Shown: piece after piece, positions 9,909 to 18,541 of the stretch | How the letters are laid out: each line of letters starts with the position of its first letter | How positions within the stretch are numbered: the first letter of the stretch is position 1 | From: Methylorubrum populi | GTDB lineage: Bacteria > Pseudomonadota > Alphaproteobacteria > Rhizobiales > Beijerinckiaceae | Assembly (NCBI GenBank): GCA_036946625.1 | Contig: JAQIIU010000003.1 | Location: 1,065,961-1,129,960 of the forward strand | Direction of reading: 5' to 3' | Length of the DNA stretch: 64,000 nt | Translations under genes and position numbers: made by a program | The notes under the pieces: model-generated | What the model was told of the DNA's origin: nothing | Databases searched by the model: none | The model's input: the letters and a program-made list of their open reading frames with translations, nothing else

Positions 9909-10651
9909 CGGGAGAAGAAGGCCGCGAAGGCGGCCTGCGCGGCAGGCGCCCGGCGCAGGGCCTGGAAGGTTTCGGCCTCGCTCGCGAAGGCGCGGGCCAA
10001 CGCCGCCTCGTGGACGGCCCGCAACAGGCGCTTGGTGGCTGCGACCGAGGCAGGCGGCAGCGCGACGAGGGCCCGCGCCCGCTCCAGCGCGGTGCGCAGG
10101 ACCGTGCCCTCGGCGACCACCGCGTTGACGATCCCGGCCTCCAGCGCCGCCTCGGCCCCAAAGGGCTCGCCCAGCATCAGCAGTTCGGCAGCGCGTTTCT
10201 TGCCGGCGACCAGGGGCAGCAGGTAGCTCGACCCCCCTTCGGGACTGAGCCCGAGGCTCACGAAGGGGAGGCGGAACCGGGCGCGCGTCCCCGCATAGGC
10301 GAAGTCGCAATGCAGGAGCAGTGTCGTGCCGATGCCGACGGCATGGCCCTCGACCGCGGCGACCACCGGCTTCGGGCAGGCGGACAGCACCCGCAGGAAG
10401 GACAGGCCGGGACTCTCCTCACCCGTATCCGCCGTATCGCGGAAATCCGCGAGGTCGTTGCCGGCCGTGAAGCATCCGCCCGCGCCGGTCAGCACGACGA
10501 CGCGCACGGTGTCGTCCACGCCCGCCTGTCCGACGGCGGCCCTGAGCGCTCCGTAGGTCGCCCGGTCGAGGGCGTTGCGCCGAGCCGGGCGGTCGATGGT
10601 GAGGAGGCGCACGCCGTCCGTCGGGTCGGTGATGCGCAGGGTCTCGCTCAT
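9905..10651 (-). CDS. enoyl-CoA hydratase/isomerase family protein
   Basis: The 248-residue crotonase-fold protein begins [20 protein letters not shown]. It shows the CoA and oxyanion-hole segments RPARRNALD and [15 protein letters not shown], then [19 protein letters not shown] and [15 protein letters not shown]. In canonical hydratases two Glu residues activate water. The position of the first is occupied in [11 protein letters not shown] without an obvious Glu, so isomerase activity or a different crotonase chemistry is possible. It lies 14 bases after the nitronate-monooxygenase-like gene and overlaps iclR by four bases, which places it firmly in the operon. Confidence 0.88.
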   Translation of the reverse strand: MSETLRITDPTDGVRLLTIDRPARRNALDRATYGALRAAVGQAGVDDTVRVVVLTGAGGCFTAGNDLADFRDTADTGEESPGLSFLRVLSACPKPVVAAVEGHAVGIGTTLLLHCDFAYAGTRARFRLPFVSLGLSPEGGSSYLLPLVAGKKRAAELLMLGEPFGAEAALEAGIVNAVVAEGTVLRTALERARALVALPPASVAATKRLLRAVHEAALARAFASEAETFQALRRAPAAQAAFAAFFSR

Positions 10652-10665
10652 GGGTCCGGGTTCCT

Positions 10666-11622
10666 TCAGGCCGCCAGCCGGGCACGGGCTTCGGCATAGT
10701 CCTGCGCGAGGCGCGCCACGACCTCGGCCGTGGGCGGCACGTCGCGGATCGTGCCGACGCCCTGGCCCGCGCCCCACACGTCGCGCCAAGGTTTCACACG
10801 ATCGCTGGCGAAGCTCATCGCGCTCTTGTCGGCGGCCGGCAGCGCGTCGGGGTCGAGCCCCGCGGCGCGGATGCTCGGGGACAGGTAATTGCCCGGAACG
10901 CCGGTGAAGAAGGACGTGTACAGGATGTCCGCGGCGCGGCTTTGCGCGACCATGGCCTTGTAGGCCGAGGCAGCGTTTGCTTCGGCGGTGGCGATGAAGC
11001 GGGTGCCCATATAGGCGAGATCCGCGCCCATGACCTGCGCCGCGAGGATCGCGGAGCCCGTCGTGATGGCTCCCGACAGGATCAGCAGCCCGTCGTAGAA
11101 GCGGCGCACCTCGCCGACGAGCGCGAAGGGGCTGAGGGTGCCGGCATGTCCCCCGGCCCCGGCGCAGACGAGGATCAGCCCGTCGACACCCGCCTCCAGT
11201 GCCTTCCCGGCGTGCTTCACGGTGGTGACGTCGTGGAAGACGAGGCCGCCATAGGCGTGCACCGGCCGCACCACGGCGTCCGGTGCGCGCAGGCTGGTGA
11301 TGACGATCGGCACCCGGTGGCGCACGCACGCGTCCACGTCCTGCGCCAGCCGGTCGTTCGAGGCATGGACGATCAGGTTCACGGCAAACGGCGCGATCCT
11401 GGCGGCGGGGTCCGCCGCGCGCGCCGCGGCGAGTTCGCCGGTGATCCGGGTCAGACAGGCGTCGAGCGTGGCGGCCGGCCGTGCGTTGAGCGCCGGGAAG
11501 GAGCCGACGATGCCGGCGCGGCACTGGGCGATCACCAGTTCCGGCCCCGAGACGATGAACATCGGCGCGGCGACCACCGGCAGGGCGAGGTTGTCGCGCA
11601 GGATCGGCGGGAGGCGGCTCAC
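10666..11622 (-). CDS. nitronate monooxygenase / FabK-like flavoprotein
   Basis: The 318-residue protein is a TIM-barrel flavoprotein of the 2-nitropropane dioxygenase family. It shows [19 protein letters not shown] at the N-terminus, the FMN phosphate loop region [17 protein letters not shown], and [12 protein letters not shown] before [11 protein letters not shown]. Family members are nitronate monooxygenases or enoyl reductases of the FabK type; sequence alone does not separate them. Within an acyl-CoA degradation operon a reductase acting on an enoyl-CoA seems at least as likely as nitronate oxidation. The GTG start at 11622 overlaps the livF stop (GTGA), implying translational coupling. 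Confidence 0.85.
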   Translation of the reverse strand: MSRLPPILRDNLALPVVAAPMFIVSGPELVIAQCRAGIVGSFPALNARPAATLDACLTRITGELAAARAADPAARIAPFAVNLIVHASNDRLAQDVDACVRHRVPIVITSLRAPDAVVRPVHAYGGLVFHDVTTVKHAGKALEAGVDGLILVCAGAGGHAGTLSPFALVGEVRRFYDGLLILSGAITTGSAILAAQVMGADLAYMGTRFIATAEANAASAYKAMVAQSRAADILYTSFFTGVPGNYLSPSIRAAGLDPDALPAADKSAMSFASDRVKPWRDVWGAGQGVGTIRDVPPTAEVVARLAQDYAEARARLAA

Positions 11623-12329
11623 GCGTCCTGCGCCTCCCGCGCGAAGTAGAGATCGTGCAGGCGATCGAGATCGACGTCCGCCGCCGGGGCGGTGAGACGC
11701 ACCTGTCCGCCGCGCAGGAGATGCACGTCGTCCGCGACCGAGAGGGCGACGCGGGTGTTCTGCTCCACCAGCAGGATCGTCGTCCCGGCTGCCTTGAGGC
11801 GCGCGATGATGTCGAACACCTCCATGACGATGACCGGCGCGAGGCCGAGACTCGGCTCGTCGATGAGCAGGATCCGCGGCTGCGACATCAATCCCCGGCC
11901 CATCGCGAGCATCTGCGCCTCGCCGCCCGAGAGCGAGCCCGCCGCCTGGCCCCGCCGCTCGCGCAGGCGCGGGAAGAGGCCGTAGACCCGGTCGAGGCCG
12001 GCGGCGAGGTCGCCGCGGCAGCGCTTCGGGTAGGCGCCGAGACAGAGATTTTCCTCCACGCTCATGTCGCGGAAGACGAGCCGGCCCTCGGGCACCATGA
12101 CGATGCCCCGGTCCGCAAGCTCCCAGGTCTTGCCGGTGAGCCGCTCGCCCCTCAGGCGAATCTCGCCGTCGTGCGGGATCAGGCCGGTGAGCGTGCGCAG
12201 CAGGGTCGTCTTGCCCGCCCCGTTCGGGCCGACGATCGCCGTGAGGGCCCCCTCGCGGAAACGCAGCGAAAGATCCCACAGCACCGTGATGTGGCCGTAG
12301 CCGGCCCGGAGATTCCGAAGCTCAAGCAT
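11619..12329 (-). CDS. livF: branched-chain-type ABC transporter ATP-binding protein LivF
   Basis: The 236-residue ATPase has Walker [17 protein letters not shown] (about residues 33-48), the ABC signature [12 protein letters not shown] and Walker [15 protein letters not shown]. The length and the start [14 protein letters not shown] are typical of LivF. With LivG it should drive a LivHM-type permease. It overlaps livG by eight bases and the downstream flavoprotein gene by four. The substrate is inferred from context to be an organic (di)acid rather than an amino acid. Confidence 0.93.
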   Translation of the reverse strand: MLELRNLRAGYGHITVLWDLSLRFREGALTAIVGPNGAGKTTLLRTLTGLIPHDGEIRLRGERLTGKTWELADRGIVMVPEGRLVFRDMSVEENLCLGAYPKRCRGDLAAGLDRVYGLFPRLRERRGQAAGSLSGGEAQMLAMGRGLMSQPRILLIDEPSLGLAPVIVMEVFDIIARLKAAGTTILLVEQNTRVALSVADDVHLLRGGQVRLTAPAADVDLDRLHDLYFAREAQDA

Positions 12330-13032
12330 GGACGGCCCCCGTATAGCTCTCGACGACGCGGGGATCGCGGAAGACCTGCGCCGGCGTGCCGTCGGCGATG
12401 ACCTCGCCGAAGTTCAGGACCACGGCCCGTGAGCAGAGTCCCGAAATCGTTTCGATGTCGTGCTCGACGATGACGATGGTCAGTCCGAAACGCCGATGCA
12501 GTTCCCTGAGTTTGGCCGTGAACTGACGCTTGGCCTGGCTCTCCAGCCCCGCCAGCACCTCGTCGAGGAGGAGGAGCTTCGGCTCGGTGGCGAGCGCCTT
12601 GGCGATCTCCAGCCGCTTCAGTTCCTGGAGCGCCAGCGCACTCTCGGCCGGGCGGTCCCCCTGTTGCTGCAATTCCAGCACGGACAGGATTTCCTCGATG
12701 CGCCCCGGATCGCGGCGGCCTGCGCCGAAGATCTGGGCGACCGCGAGGTTCTCCCGCACGGTCAGGTGCATCATCGGCTTCGGGATCTGGAAGGTGCGGC
12801 CGATGCCGAGCCGGGCGCGCCGGTGCAGCGGCAGCTTCGTCACGTCGCGGCCCTGGAACAGGATCCGCCCGCGCACCCGCGTCAGCCCCGAGATGCCGTT
12901 GAACAGGGTGGTCTTGCCGGCGCCGTTCGGACCGACCAGGCCCACGATCTCGCCCGGCTCGATCGCGAAGGACACGTCGCGCAAGGCGACCAGCCCGCCG
13001 AAGCGGACGGTGACGGCTTCAAGCTGCAGCAT
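12322..13032 (-). CDS. livG: branched-chain-type ABC transporter ATP-binding protein LivG, variant signature
   Basis: The 236-residue protein has Walker [18 protein letters not shown], Walker B KLLLLDEVLAGLE and the H-loop VIVEHDIETI, as in LivG. The ABC signature region reads LALQELKRLEIAKAL instead of the usual LSYGQQRRLEIARAL, so the canonical Ser-Gly-Gln is missing. Degenerate versions of this loop occur in some Liv-like importers, where the partner ATPase (here LivF with LSGGE) supplies one full catalytic site. It overlaps livM by 14 bases and livF by eight. Confidence 0.91.
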   Translation of the reverse strand: MLQLEAVTVRFGGLVALRDVSFAIEPGEIVGLVGPNGAGKTTLFNGISGLTRVRGRILFQGRDVTKLPLHRRARLGIGRTFQIPKPMMHLTVRENLAVAQIFGAGRRDPGRIEEILSVLELQQQGDRPAESALALQELKRLEIAKALATEPKLLLLDEVLAGLESQAKRQFTAKLRELHRRFGLTIVIVEHDIETISGLCSRAVVLNFGEVIADGTPAQVFRDPRVVESYTGAVHA

Positions 13033-14023
13033 CGCGGTCTCCCTTCGCGCGGATCAGACCCAGAAGGCCGTTCGGCGCGGCCAGCACCATGACGACGAGG
13101 ACGATGCCCAGGATGATCTGGTGGCCGACCGCGATCAGCCCCTTCGCCACCACCTGATCGAACAGATAGATGATCACCGCCCCGCCGATCGGGCCGATCA
13201 CGGTTCGATAGCCGCCGAAGATCGCCGCGATGATCGGCATCAGGCTCCAGATGCCGGAGAAGGCGTATTCGGGCTCCAGGAAGCCGATGATGTGGGCGTT
13301 GAGCGCTCCGAACACGCCGGCGATGAAGGCCGAGAGCAGCAGCATCATCGACTTCAGGAGGATGCTGTTGACGCCCACGACCCGTGTCGCATCCTCGCTC
13401 TCGGCGATGGCGCGGAGCGCGAGGCCGACCGGGCTGCGCCGGACCGCGGCATAGGCCAGCGCGCAGAGCGTCACGATCGCAACGAGCAGGAGATAGCTGC
13501 CGGTGCGGCTCGCCAGGTCGAGGCCGAACACGCTGGGCAGGCCGGGAATGCCCTGGAGGCCCGCCCCACCGCCGGTGAGCCAGGAGGCTTCGGTCGCGAG
13601 GATGCGGAAGATCTGCGCGTAGGCGAGGATCGCGAGCGCGAAGTAGGGACCGGAGAGCCGCAGGGCCGGCAGCATGGCGAGCGAAGCCGCCGCGGCGATC
13701 AGGCCGCCCGCCGGCACGGTGAGCAGCACCGGAAGATCGAGCTTGCCCGAGAGGAGGGCCGAGGCGTAGCCGCCGACCCCGAAGAACGCGGCATGGCCGA
13801 ACGAGACCATGCCGCCGAGGTTGCCGAGCAGCGCCCAGGCGAGCGCGATGCCGGCCAGGATCAGCGCCGAGATCAGGAGGCCGAGCATGTAGTTACTCGC
13901 GCCCGTCATCACCGGCAGGAGCGCCAGCACGAGCAGGCCCGCGGCGAGGGCCGCTTTCCCGGGGAGCGCGGCGCGAGAGGCGGCACCGCCGCGCGGCAGG
14001 GCCGTGGGTGTGAGAGGGGTCAT
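13019..14023 (-). CDS. livM: branched-chain-type ABC transporter permease LivM
   Basis: The 334-residue protein has about ten hydrophobic segments and the LivM hallmarks: NYMLGLLISALILAGIALAW, LGNLGGMVSFGHAAFFGVGG and, near the C-terminus, GYRTVIGPIGGAVI. The EAA-like cytoplasmic loop lies around AIAESEDATRVVGVN. It forms the membrane channel together with LivH. The ATG at 14023 lies nine bases after the livH stop, and the gene overlaps livG, so the operon is compact. Confidence 0.93.
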   Translation of the reverse strand: MTPLTPTALPRGGAASRAALPGKAALAAGLLVLALLPVMTGASNYMLGLLISALILAGIALAWALLGNLGGMVSFGHAAFFGVGGYASALLSGKLDLPVLLTVPAGGLIAAAASLAMLPALRLSGPYFALAILAYAQIFRILATEASWLTGGGAGLQGIPGLPSVFGLDLASRTGSYLLLVAIVTLCALAYAAVRRSPVGLALRAIAESEDATRVVGVNSILLKSMMLLLSAFIAGVFGALNAHIIGFLEPEYAFSGIWSLMPIIAAIFGGYRTVIGPIGGAVIIYLFDQVVAKGLIAVGHQIILGIVLVVMVLAAPNGLLGLIRAKGDRDAAA

Positions 14024-14032
14024 GCGGGCACC

Positions 14033-14905
14033 TCAGCCGCGGCGGGCACGGGCGCCGAACAGGCCGTTCGGCAGCAGGAACAGGACGAGGAGGAACAGCA
14101 CCATGCCGACGAGTTCCTGAAGCGCGGAACTCGCGAGCGTGACGGTGAGCGCCTCGGTGATGCCGAGCAGGATCGCGGCGAGAAACACGCCGGGAATCGA
14201 GCCCACGCCGGCCAGTACGGTGACGATGAAGGCCTTGACGGTCAGCGCGTGGCCGAGTGCCGGCTGCACCACGCTCATCGTGAAGAGGGCCACCCCGGCA
14301 AAGCTCGCCAGGGCGCCCGCCACGAGGAAGGCGGTGAGTTCCGTGCGCACGGGGCTGATGCCCATCAGCGTGGCGGCCGCCCGGTTCGACGAGACGGCGC
14401 GAACGGCCCGTCCATACCAGCTCTTCCTGAGCCACCACCACAGGGCGACCATCAGGACGAGGCTCAAGGCGAAGGCGATCAGCTCGCCGTTCATGGCGTA
14501 GATCGGCTCCAGCACCGTCGCGTCCTGCAGGACCGGAGAGGACGTGGTGCGCACGTCGCTCGCGAAGACGAGCAGGATCGCGTTCGTCAGGACGATGCCG
14601 ACCCCGAAGGTGAGGATCAGCGAGTTCAGCTCGCGATGGTCGCGGATGCGGTCGATCATCAGGAAGACGGCGGTGCAGACGAGCGTCACGACGACGAGTG
14701 CCAGCGGGATCGCGAGGTAGGGATCGAGGCCGGCGCGGGCCTCGACGACGTAGGCGCAGTAGGCGGCGAGCAGGACCAACTCGCCGTGGGCGAGATTGAT
14801 GATCCGCATGGCGCCGAAGGAAATGGCCAGGCCGAGGGCCACCAGGGCGTAGACGCCACCGACGAGGAGGCCCGAGAACAGGGCCTGCAGGAGGAGTTCG
14901 ATCAT
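14033..14905 (-). CDS. livH: branched-chain-type ABC transporter permease LivH
   Basis: The 290-residue protein begins MIELLLQALFSGLLVGGVYA, the usual LivH N-terminus. It continues with FGAMRIINLAHGELVLLAA, several membrane helices, and the loop AVSSNRAAATLMGISPVRTE. An upstream open frame would add 44 residues lacking membrane character, so the ATG at 14905 was chosen. LivH pairs with LivM. It sits seven bases downstream of the binding-protein gene. Confidence 0.93.
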   Translation of the reverse strand: MIELLLQALFSGLLVGGVYALVALGLAISFGAMRIINLAHGELVLLAAYCAYVVEARAGLDPYLAIPLALVVVTLVCTAVFLMIDRIRDHRELNSLILTFGVGIVLTNAILLVFASDVRTTSSPVLQDATVLEPIYAMNGELIAFALSLVLMVALWWWLRKSWYGRAVRAVSSNRAAATLMGISPVRTELTAFLVAGALASFAGVALFTMSVVQPALGHALTVKAFIVTVLAGVGSIPGVFLAAILLGITEALTVTLASSALQELVGMVLFLLVLFLLPNGLFGARARRG

Positions 14906-14912
14906 GTCGGCC

Positions 14913-16076
14913 TCACCAGGGGCGTGCCGGAAGGACGAGGTCGCCGGTCGCCGCCGATCGCGGCGAGACCAGCACGATCTTGCCCGCCCGATGCTGACCC
15001 ATCGCCACCGAGAAGCGCGGGTTGTCGCCGGTCGCATCGAACTGCACGGGGCCGAGCACGGTCTTCCGATCGGTCGTCCGCATCGCTTCGGTCAGGCCGC
15101 CCGTCCGGAGCGTGCCGGCCTCGGCGGCCTTCGCGATGGCCTCGGCCAGGATCGTGGTCTCGACGAAGCTGAGGGTCGAGTGGTAATCGACGTCCTTGTC
15201 GTAGGTCTTCCTGTAGGCCTCGGCGAAGCCCTTGCCCTCCTCGTCCTCGATCTCGACCGGGAAGGGCAGGAATGACGCCCCGACGACGTTGTTCATCAGG
15301 TCGGGGAATTCCTGATACAGCTTCGGCACGGCGAGCGCCCACGCACCGACGATGAGTTTGACCGAGGGTTTCAGGATCCTGGCGGCGCGGATGATGCCGA
15401 CGTAGTCGTTCTCGTAGGCCGCCATCACCAGGGCATCGGGCCGATCCTGCAGCTTGACCTTGTTGATGATCGGCTTGAAATCGGTGATCGCCGGGTCGAA
15501 CTCGTGCAGCGTGACCTTGACGCCTTCGGCCGACAGATCCCTCTGAAGGCCCTTGGCGAGCAGCGACGGCGATTCCTTGGTCGAGGCGACGATCGAGACG
15601 GAGGCCGGCTTGAGACTCTTCAGCAGGCCGACCATGCCGCGCTGGTATCCGGCGTTGTTGTTGATCCGAAAGAAAGTCTTCAGGCCCCGCTTCGTCAGCT
15701 CGTCGCTCGCCGCTCCGGCCGTGATGTAGGTCGTGTCGAGCCGGTTGGCGGCGTCGGAGGCCGGGCCGACGATGTTCGAGCCGTAGCCGCCGATCACCGC
15801 CACGGCCCCGTCCGCGACGAGCTTCTCCACCGCCGAGACCGCCTTGGCCGGCGTGCTCTCGTCGTCGATCACTCGGAGACGGAGTTTGTGCGTCCCGGAG
15901 CGCGCGTTGAACATCTGAACCGCCACGCGCATGCCCTCGTCGAAGGCTTGACCCGAGCGCGCGAGGGAACCGGTGAGCGGCATGTGGGCACCGACGAGGA
16001 TGTCGTCGGCGCTGGCCCGGTTCCCGCACAGGGCGGCGAAAGCGATCGTCGCGACCGCGACGGCTCTGCGAAGCAT
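14913..16076 (-). CDS. ABC transporter periplasmic substrate-binding protein, LivK-like
   Basis: The 387-residue protein starts with a signal peptide (LRRAVAVATIAFAALCGNRA, probable cleavage after RASA near residue 24). A type I periplasmic-binding fold follows: DDILVGAHMPLTGSLARSG, VIDDESTPAKAV and GGYGSNIVGP. Such proteins capture the ligand for LivHMGF. Nothing in the sequence fixes the ligand; linkage to dicarboxylate beta-oxidation genes suggests an organic acid. The start at 16076 has GGGAGGA eight bases upstream. It is the first gene of the leftward operon and faces the operator region. Confidence 0.92.
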   Translation of the reverse strand: MLRRAVAVATIAFAALCGNRASADDILVGAHMPLTGSLARSGQAFDEGMRVAVQMFNARSGTHKLRLRVIDDESTPAKAVSAVEKLVADGAVAVIGGYGSNIVGPASDAANRLDTTYITAGAASDELTKRGLKTFFRINNNAGYQRGMVGLLKSLKPASVSIVASTKESPSLLAKGLQRDLSAEGVKVTLHEFDPAITDFKPIINKVKLQDRPDALVMAAYENDYVGIIRAARILKPSVKLIVGAWALAVPKLYQEFPDLMNNVVGASFLPFPVEIEDEEGKGFAEAYRKTYDKDVDYHSTLSFVETTILAEAIAKAAEAGTLRTGGLTEAMRTTDRKTVLGPVQFDATGDNPRFSVAMGQHRAGKIVLVSPRSAATGDLVLPARPW

Positions 16077-16215
16077 GGCAATTCCTCCCGGCGCAGGTGC
16101 GACGACCCGCGCGGCCATCTTTCGTTCCACGCGCGAAATCTTCGGTTCCGCGTCGGTTCCGTCGAATCGCGAGGCGATCCGAAGCGGCTCGTGACTGACA
16201 CGCCGACTTCGGCTT

Positions 16216-16221
16216 TGTCAA
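16216..16221 (-). promoter_or_regulatory. possible -35 element of the leftward importer operon
   Basis: The minus strand reads ttgaca from 16221 to 16216. It faces the substrate-binding protein gene, about 140 bases away. No strong -10 follows at 16-18 bases, so the promoter assignment is tentative. A mirror ttgaca on the plus strand at 16295-16300 could serve the rightward operon in the same way. Confidence 0.35.
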
Positions 16222-16237
16222 ATCAATGCGAACAGTT

Positions 16238-16254
16238 ATTCTGCATTGCAGAAT
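16238..16254. promoter_or_regulatory. palindromic operator 1 (probable IclR site)
   Basis: The 17-base sequence attctgcattgcagaat is a perfect inverted repeat with a 3-base centre. Its inner 15 bases (16239-16253) recur as the exact reverse complement at 16347-16361. The site lies upstream of a minus-strand ttgaca. An IclR-type binding site is inferred from its size, symmetry and the presence of an iclR gene in the leftward operon. Confidence 0.7.
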
Positions 16255-16294
16255 TATTTATGAGCGGGGGATGGCCGATCTCTACGAAGCGTTC

Positions 16295-16300
16295 TTGACA
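16295..16300 (+). promoter_or_regulatory. possible -35 element of the rightward beta-oxidation operon
   Basis: A perfect ttgaca lies 83 bases before the fadJ-like start codon. The hexamer 17 bases further (tgaaac) is a poor -10. If it is used, transcription would begin near 16330, just before operator 2, a position that would suit repression. Confidence 0.35.
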
Positions 16301-16346
16301 AAGCGGCCACAAGTGCGTGAAACGCAACTGAAATATTGATATTGAA

Positions 16347-16361
16347 TTCTGCAATGCAGAA
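16347..16361. promoter_or_regulatory. palindromic operator 2 (probable IclR site)
   Basis: The 15-base palindrome ttctgcaatgcagaa is the exact reverse complement of the core of operator 1, 108 bases away (about ten helical turns). It ends six bases before the GGAGG ribosome-binding site of the fadJ-like gene. Protein bound here could block initiation or early elongation. Confidence 0.7.
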
Positions 16362-16377
16362 CAACATGGAGGATCGC

Positions 16378-18477
16378 ATGACGCGCCAGGAGGCTTCCGG
16401 GCAGCCCATCCTCAGGCAAGCGGTGCGGGATGGCGTCGCCGTGCTGACGCTGGTGAGCCCGCCGGTGAACGCGCTCGGCGCCCCCCTGCGCGCGGCCCTC
16501 GACCGCGCCCTGATCGACGTCCTCGCCGACGCGGCGGTGCGCGCCGTGGTGCTCGCGGCCGAGGGCCGCGTCTTCGTCGGCGGAGCGGACATCTCCGAGT
16601 TCGGCAAGCCCCCGAGCCCACCGCTGCTGACGGATCTCGTCGTCCGGATCGAGGCCGCCTCCAAGCCCGTGGTGGCGGCGATTCAAGGGGCGGCGCTCGG
16701 GGGCGGCCTCGAACTGGCGCTCGCCTGCCACGGGCGGGTGGTGGGTCCCGCGGCGAAGCTCGGCCTGCCGGAGGTGAAGCTCGGCCTGATCCCGGGTGCG
16801 GGCGGCACGCAGCGCCTGCCCCGTCTGATCGGTCCCGAAGCCGCCTTCGCGATGATGCTCGGCGGCGAGCCGGTGGATGCGCGGACGGCGGTCGCGACGG
16901 GCCTCGCCGATGCGCTGGAGCCGGGCGATCTCGTGGGCGGCGCCCGCACGCTCGCCCTGCGGCTGGCGGGAGAGGAGCGGCTGCCGCGGATCCGCGACCG
17001 CGCCGAGCGGATGGACGAGCCGGCGCGCACGGGCTTCGAGGCGCGCGCCGCCGAGGCCCTGAAGCGGGCTCCCGGCCAGCCGAACGTGGCGGCTTTGGTC
17101 GAGGCCGTGCGCGCCGGGTTCGAGCAGCCCTTCGACGAGGCCGTGAAGACCGAGCGCGCCCGCTTCCTCGCCCTGGTGGACGATCCGCGGTCGAAGGCTC
17201 TTCGCTACGCCTTCTTCGCCGAGCGCGAGACCGCACGGGTGCCGGGCCTTGCCAAGGACACGCCGCGCCGCGCGATCGCCTCCGCGGCGGTGATCGGCGC
17301 CGGCACGATGGGCGGCGGCATCGCGCTGTGCTTTGCCAATGCGGGCATCCCCGTCACGGTGATCGAGACCGAACAGGATGCCCTCGACCGCGGCCTGGCG
17401 CGGATGCGCGCCACCTACGCGGCCTCCGTCAAGCGCGGCTCGCTGACGGAGGCCGCGATGGCGGAGCGGCTGGCCCGCATCGAGGGCCGGGTCGGGCTGG
17501 AGCATGCGGCCGGGGTCGATATCGTGGTCGAAGCGGCCTTCGAGGAGATGGGGGTCAAGGAGACGATCTTCTCGGCGCTCGCCCGGATCGCCAAGCCCGG
17601 CGCGATCCTGGCGACCAACACCTCCTATCTCGACGTGAACCGGATCGCCGCGGCCACCGACCGGCGCGGCGACGTGCTCGGCCTGCACTTCTTCAGCCCC
17701 GCCAACGTGATGCGCCTCGTCGAGGTGGTGCGGGCGGAGGACACCGCGCCGGACACGCTCGCCACCGCCAACGACCTCGCGCGGCGCCTGGGCAAGCTGC
17801 CGGTGACGGTCGGCGTCTGCTTCGGCTTCGTCGGCAACCGCATGCTCGCCCGCCGCAGCGCCGCGGGCGAGCGCCTGCTGCTCGCGGGCGCGCTGCCGCA
17901 CGCGGTCGACGCGGCGGTGACGGCGTTCGGCTTCCGCATGGGCCCCTTCGCGATGGCGGACCTCGCCGGGCTCGACATCGGCTGGCGCACCCGCAAGGCC
18001 ACCGGCGGCAAGGCCCCGATCGCCGACGCGCTCTGCGAGGCGGGCCGCCTCGGCCAGAAGACGGGGCGGGGCTTCCATCTCTACCCGGAGGGCGCCCGCA
18101 CGGGTGTCCGCGACCCCGAGGTCGAGGCGCTGATCGCGACCGAGTCCGAGCGCCGGGGCATCGCACGGCGGGACTTCTCGGCCGAGGAGATCGTCGCCCG
18201 GCTGATGCTGCCGATGGTCAACGAGGGCGCGCGCATCCTGGAGGAGGGCATCGCGGCACGCCCCGGCGACATCGATACGATCTGGCTCAACGGCTACAAC
18301 TGGCCGGCCTGGCGCGGCGGCCCGATGCACTGGGCGGACGGGCTCGGCCTGGCCAGGGTCGCCGCCGATCTGGGGCGCTTCGCAGAGGAGGCCGGGGACG
18401 AATCCTTGCGCCCCGCGCCGCTGCTCGCCCGCCTCGCCCGGGAGGGCAGGGGGTTTTCCGAGTGGGACGCCCGGTGA
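16378..18477 (+). CDS. bifunctional enoyl-CoA hydratase / 3-hydroxyacyl-CoA dehydrogenase (FadJ/PimF-like)
   Basis: The 699-residue fusion has an N-terminal crotonase domain (about residues 10-190) with the two catalytic glutamates in GGGLELALA (Glu112) and LPEVKLGLIPGAGGTQR (Glu132). An NAD-binding dehydrogenase domain follows, starting at VIGAGTMGGGIA (about residue 305), with HFFSPANVMRLVE and C-terminal 3HCDH repeats. It performs the hydration and NAD-dependent oxidation steps of beta-oxidation. The ATG at 16378 has GGAGG five bases upstream; an in-frame ATG at 16336 would start inside the operator region. It heads a rightward run like the Rhodopseudomonas pim operon. Two TTCTGC-type palindromes lie upstream. 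Confidence 0.94.
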   Translation: MTRQEASGQPILRQAVRDGVAVLTLVSPPVNALGAPLRAALDRALIDVLADAAVRAVVLAAEGRVFVGGADISEFGKPPSPPLLTDLVVRIEAASKPVVAAIQGAALGGGLELALACHGRVVGPAAKLGLPEVKLGLIPGAGGTQRLPRLIGPEAAFAMMLGGEPVDARTAVATGLADALEPGDLVGGARTLALRLAGEERLPRIRDRAERMDEPARTGFEARAAEALKRAPGQPNVAALVEAVRAGFEQPFDEAVKTERARFLALVDDPRSKALRYAFFAERETARVPGLAKDTPRRAIASAAVIGAGTMGGGIALCFANAGIPVTVIETEQDALDRGLARMRATYAASVKRGSLTEAAMAERLARIEGRVGLEHAAGVDIVVEAAFEEMGVKETIFSALARIAKPGAILATNTSYLDVNRIAAATDRRGDVLGLHFFSPANVMRLVEVVRAEDTAPDTLATANDLARRLGKLPVTVGVCFGFVGNRMLARRSAAGERLLLAGALPHAVDAAVTAFGFRMGPFAMADLAGLDIGWRTRKATGGKAPIADALCEAGRLGQKTGRGFHLYPEGARTGVRDPEVEALIATESERRGIARRDFSAEEIVARLMLPMVNEGARILEEGIAARPGDIDTIWLNGYNWPAWRGGPMHWADGLGLARVAADLGRFAEEAGDESLRPAPLLARLAREGRGFSEWDAR

Positions 18478-18485
18478 GCGCGTCG

Positions 18486-18510
18486 CTCTCCCTCCCCCCA
18501 GGGGGGAGAG
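18486..18510. repeat. GC-rich hairpin between the fadJ-like and thiolase genes
   Basis: The sequence ctctccctcccccc is followed by a complementary ggggggagag after one or two bases. Similar CCCTCC/GGAGGG hairpins occur at 30.4 kb and inside the helicase gene at 40.1 kb, suggesting a mobile palindromic repeat. Within this operon it could stabilise the mRNA or attenuate transcription. Confidence 0.55.
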
Positions 18511-18541
18511 GTATCCAGCATCAGCCCATGGAGAGCTTCCG

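Noticed and set aside
12530..15172. Plus-strand open frame of 880 codons
   Set aside because: It is the antisense shadow of the livGMH genes, with Asp/Glu/Arg/His-rich low-complexity translation typical of GC-rich shadows.
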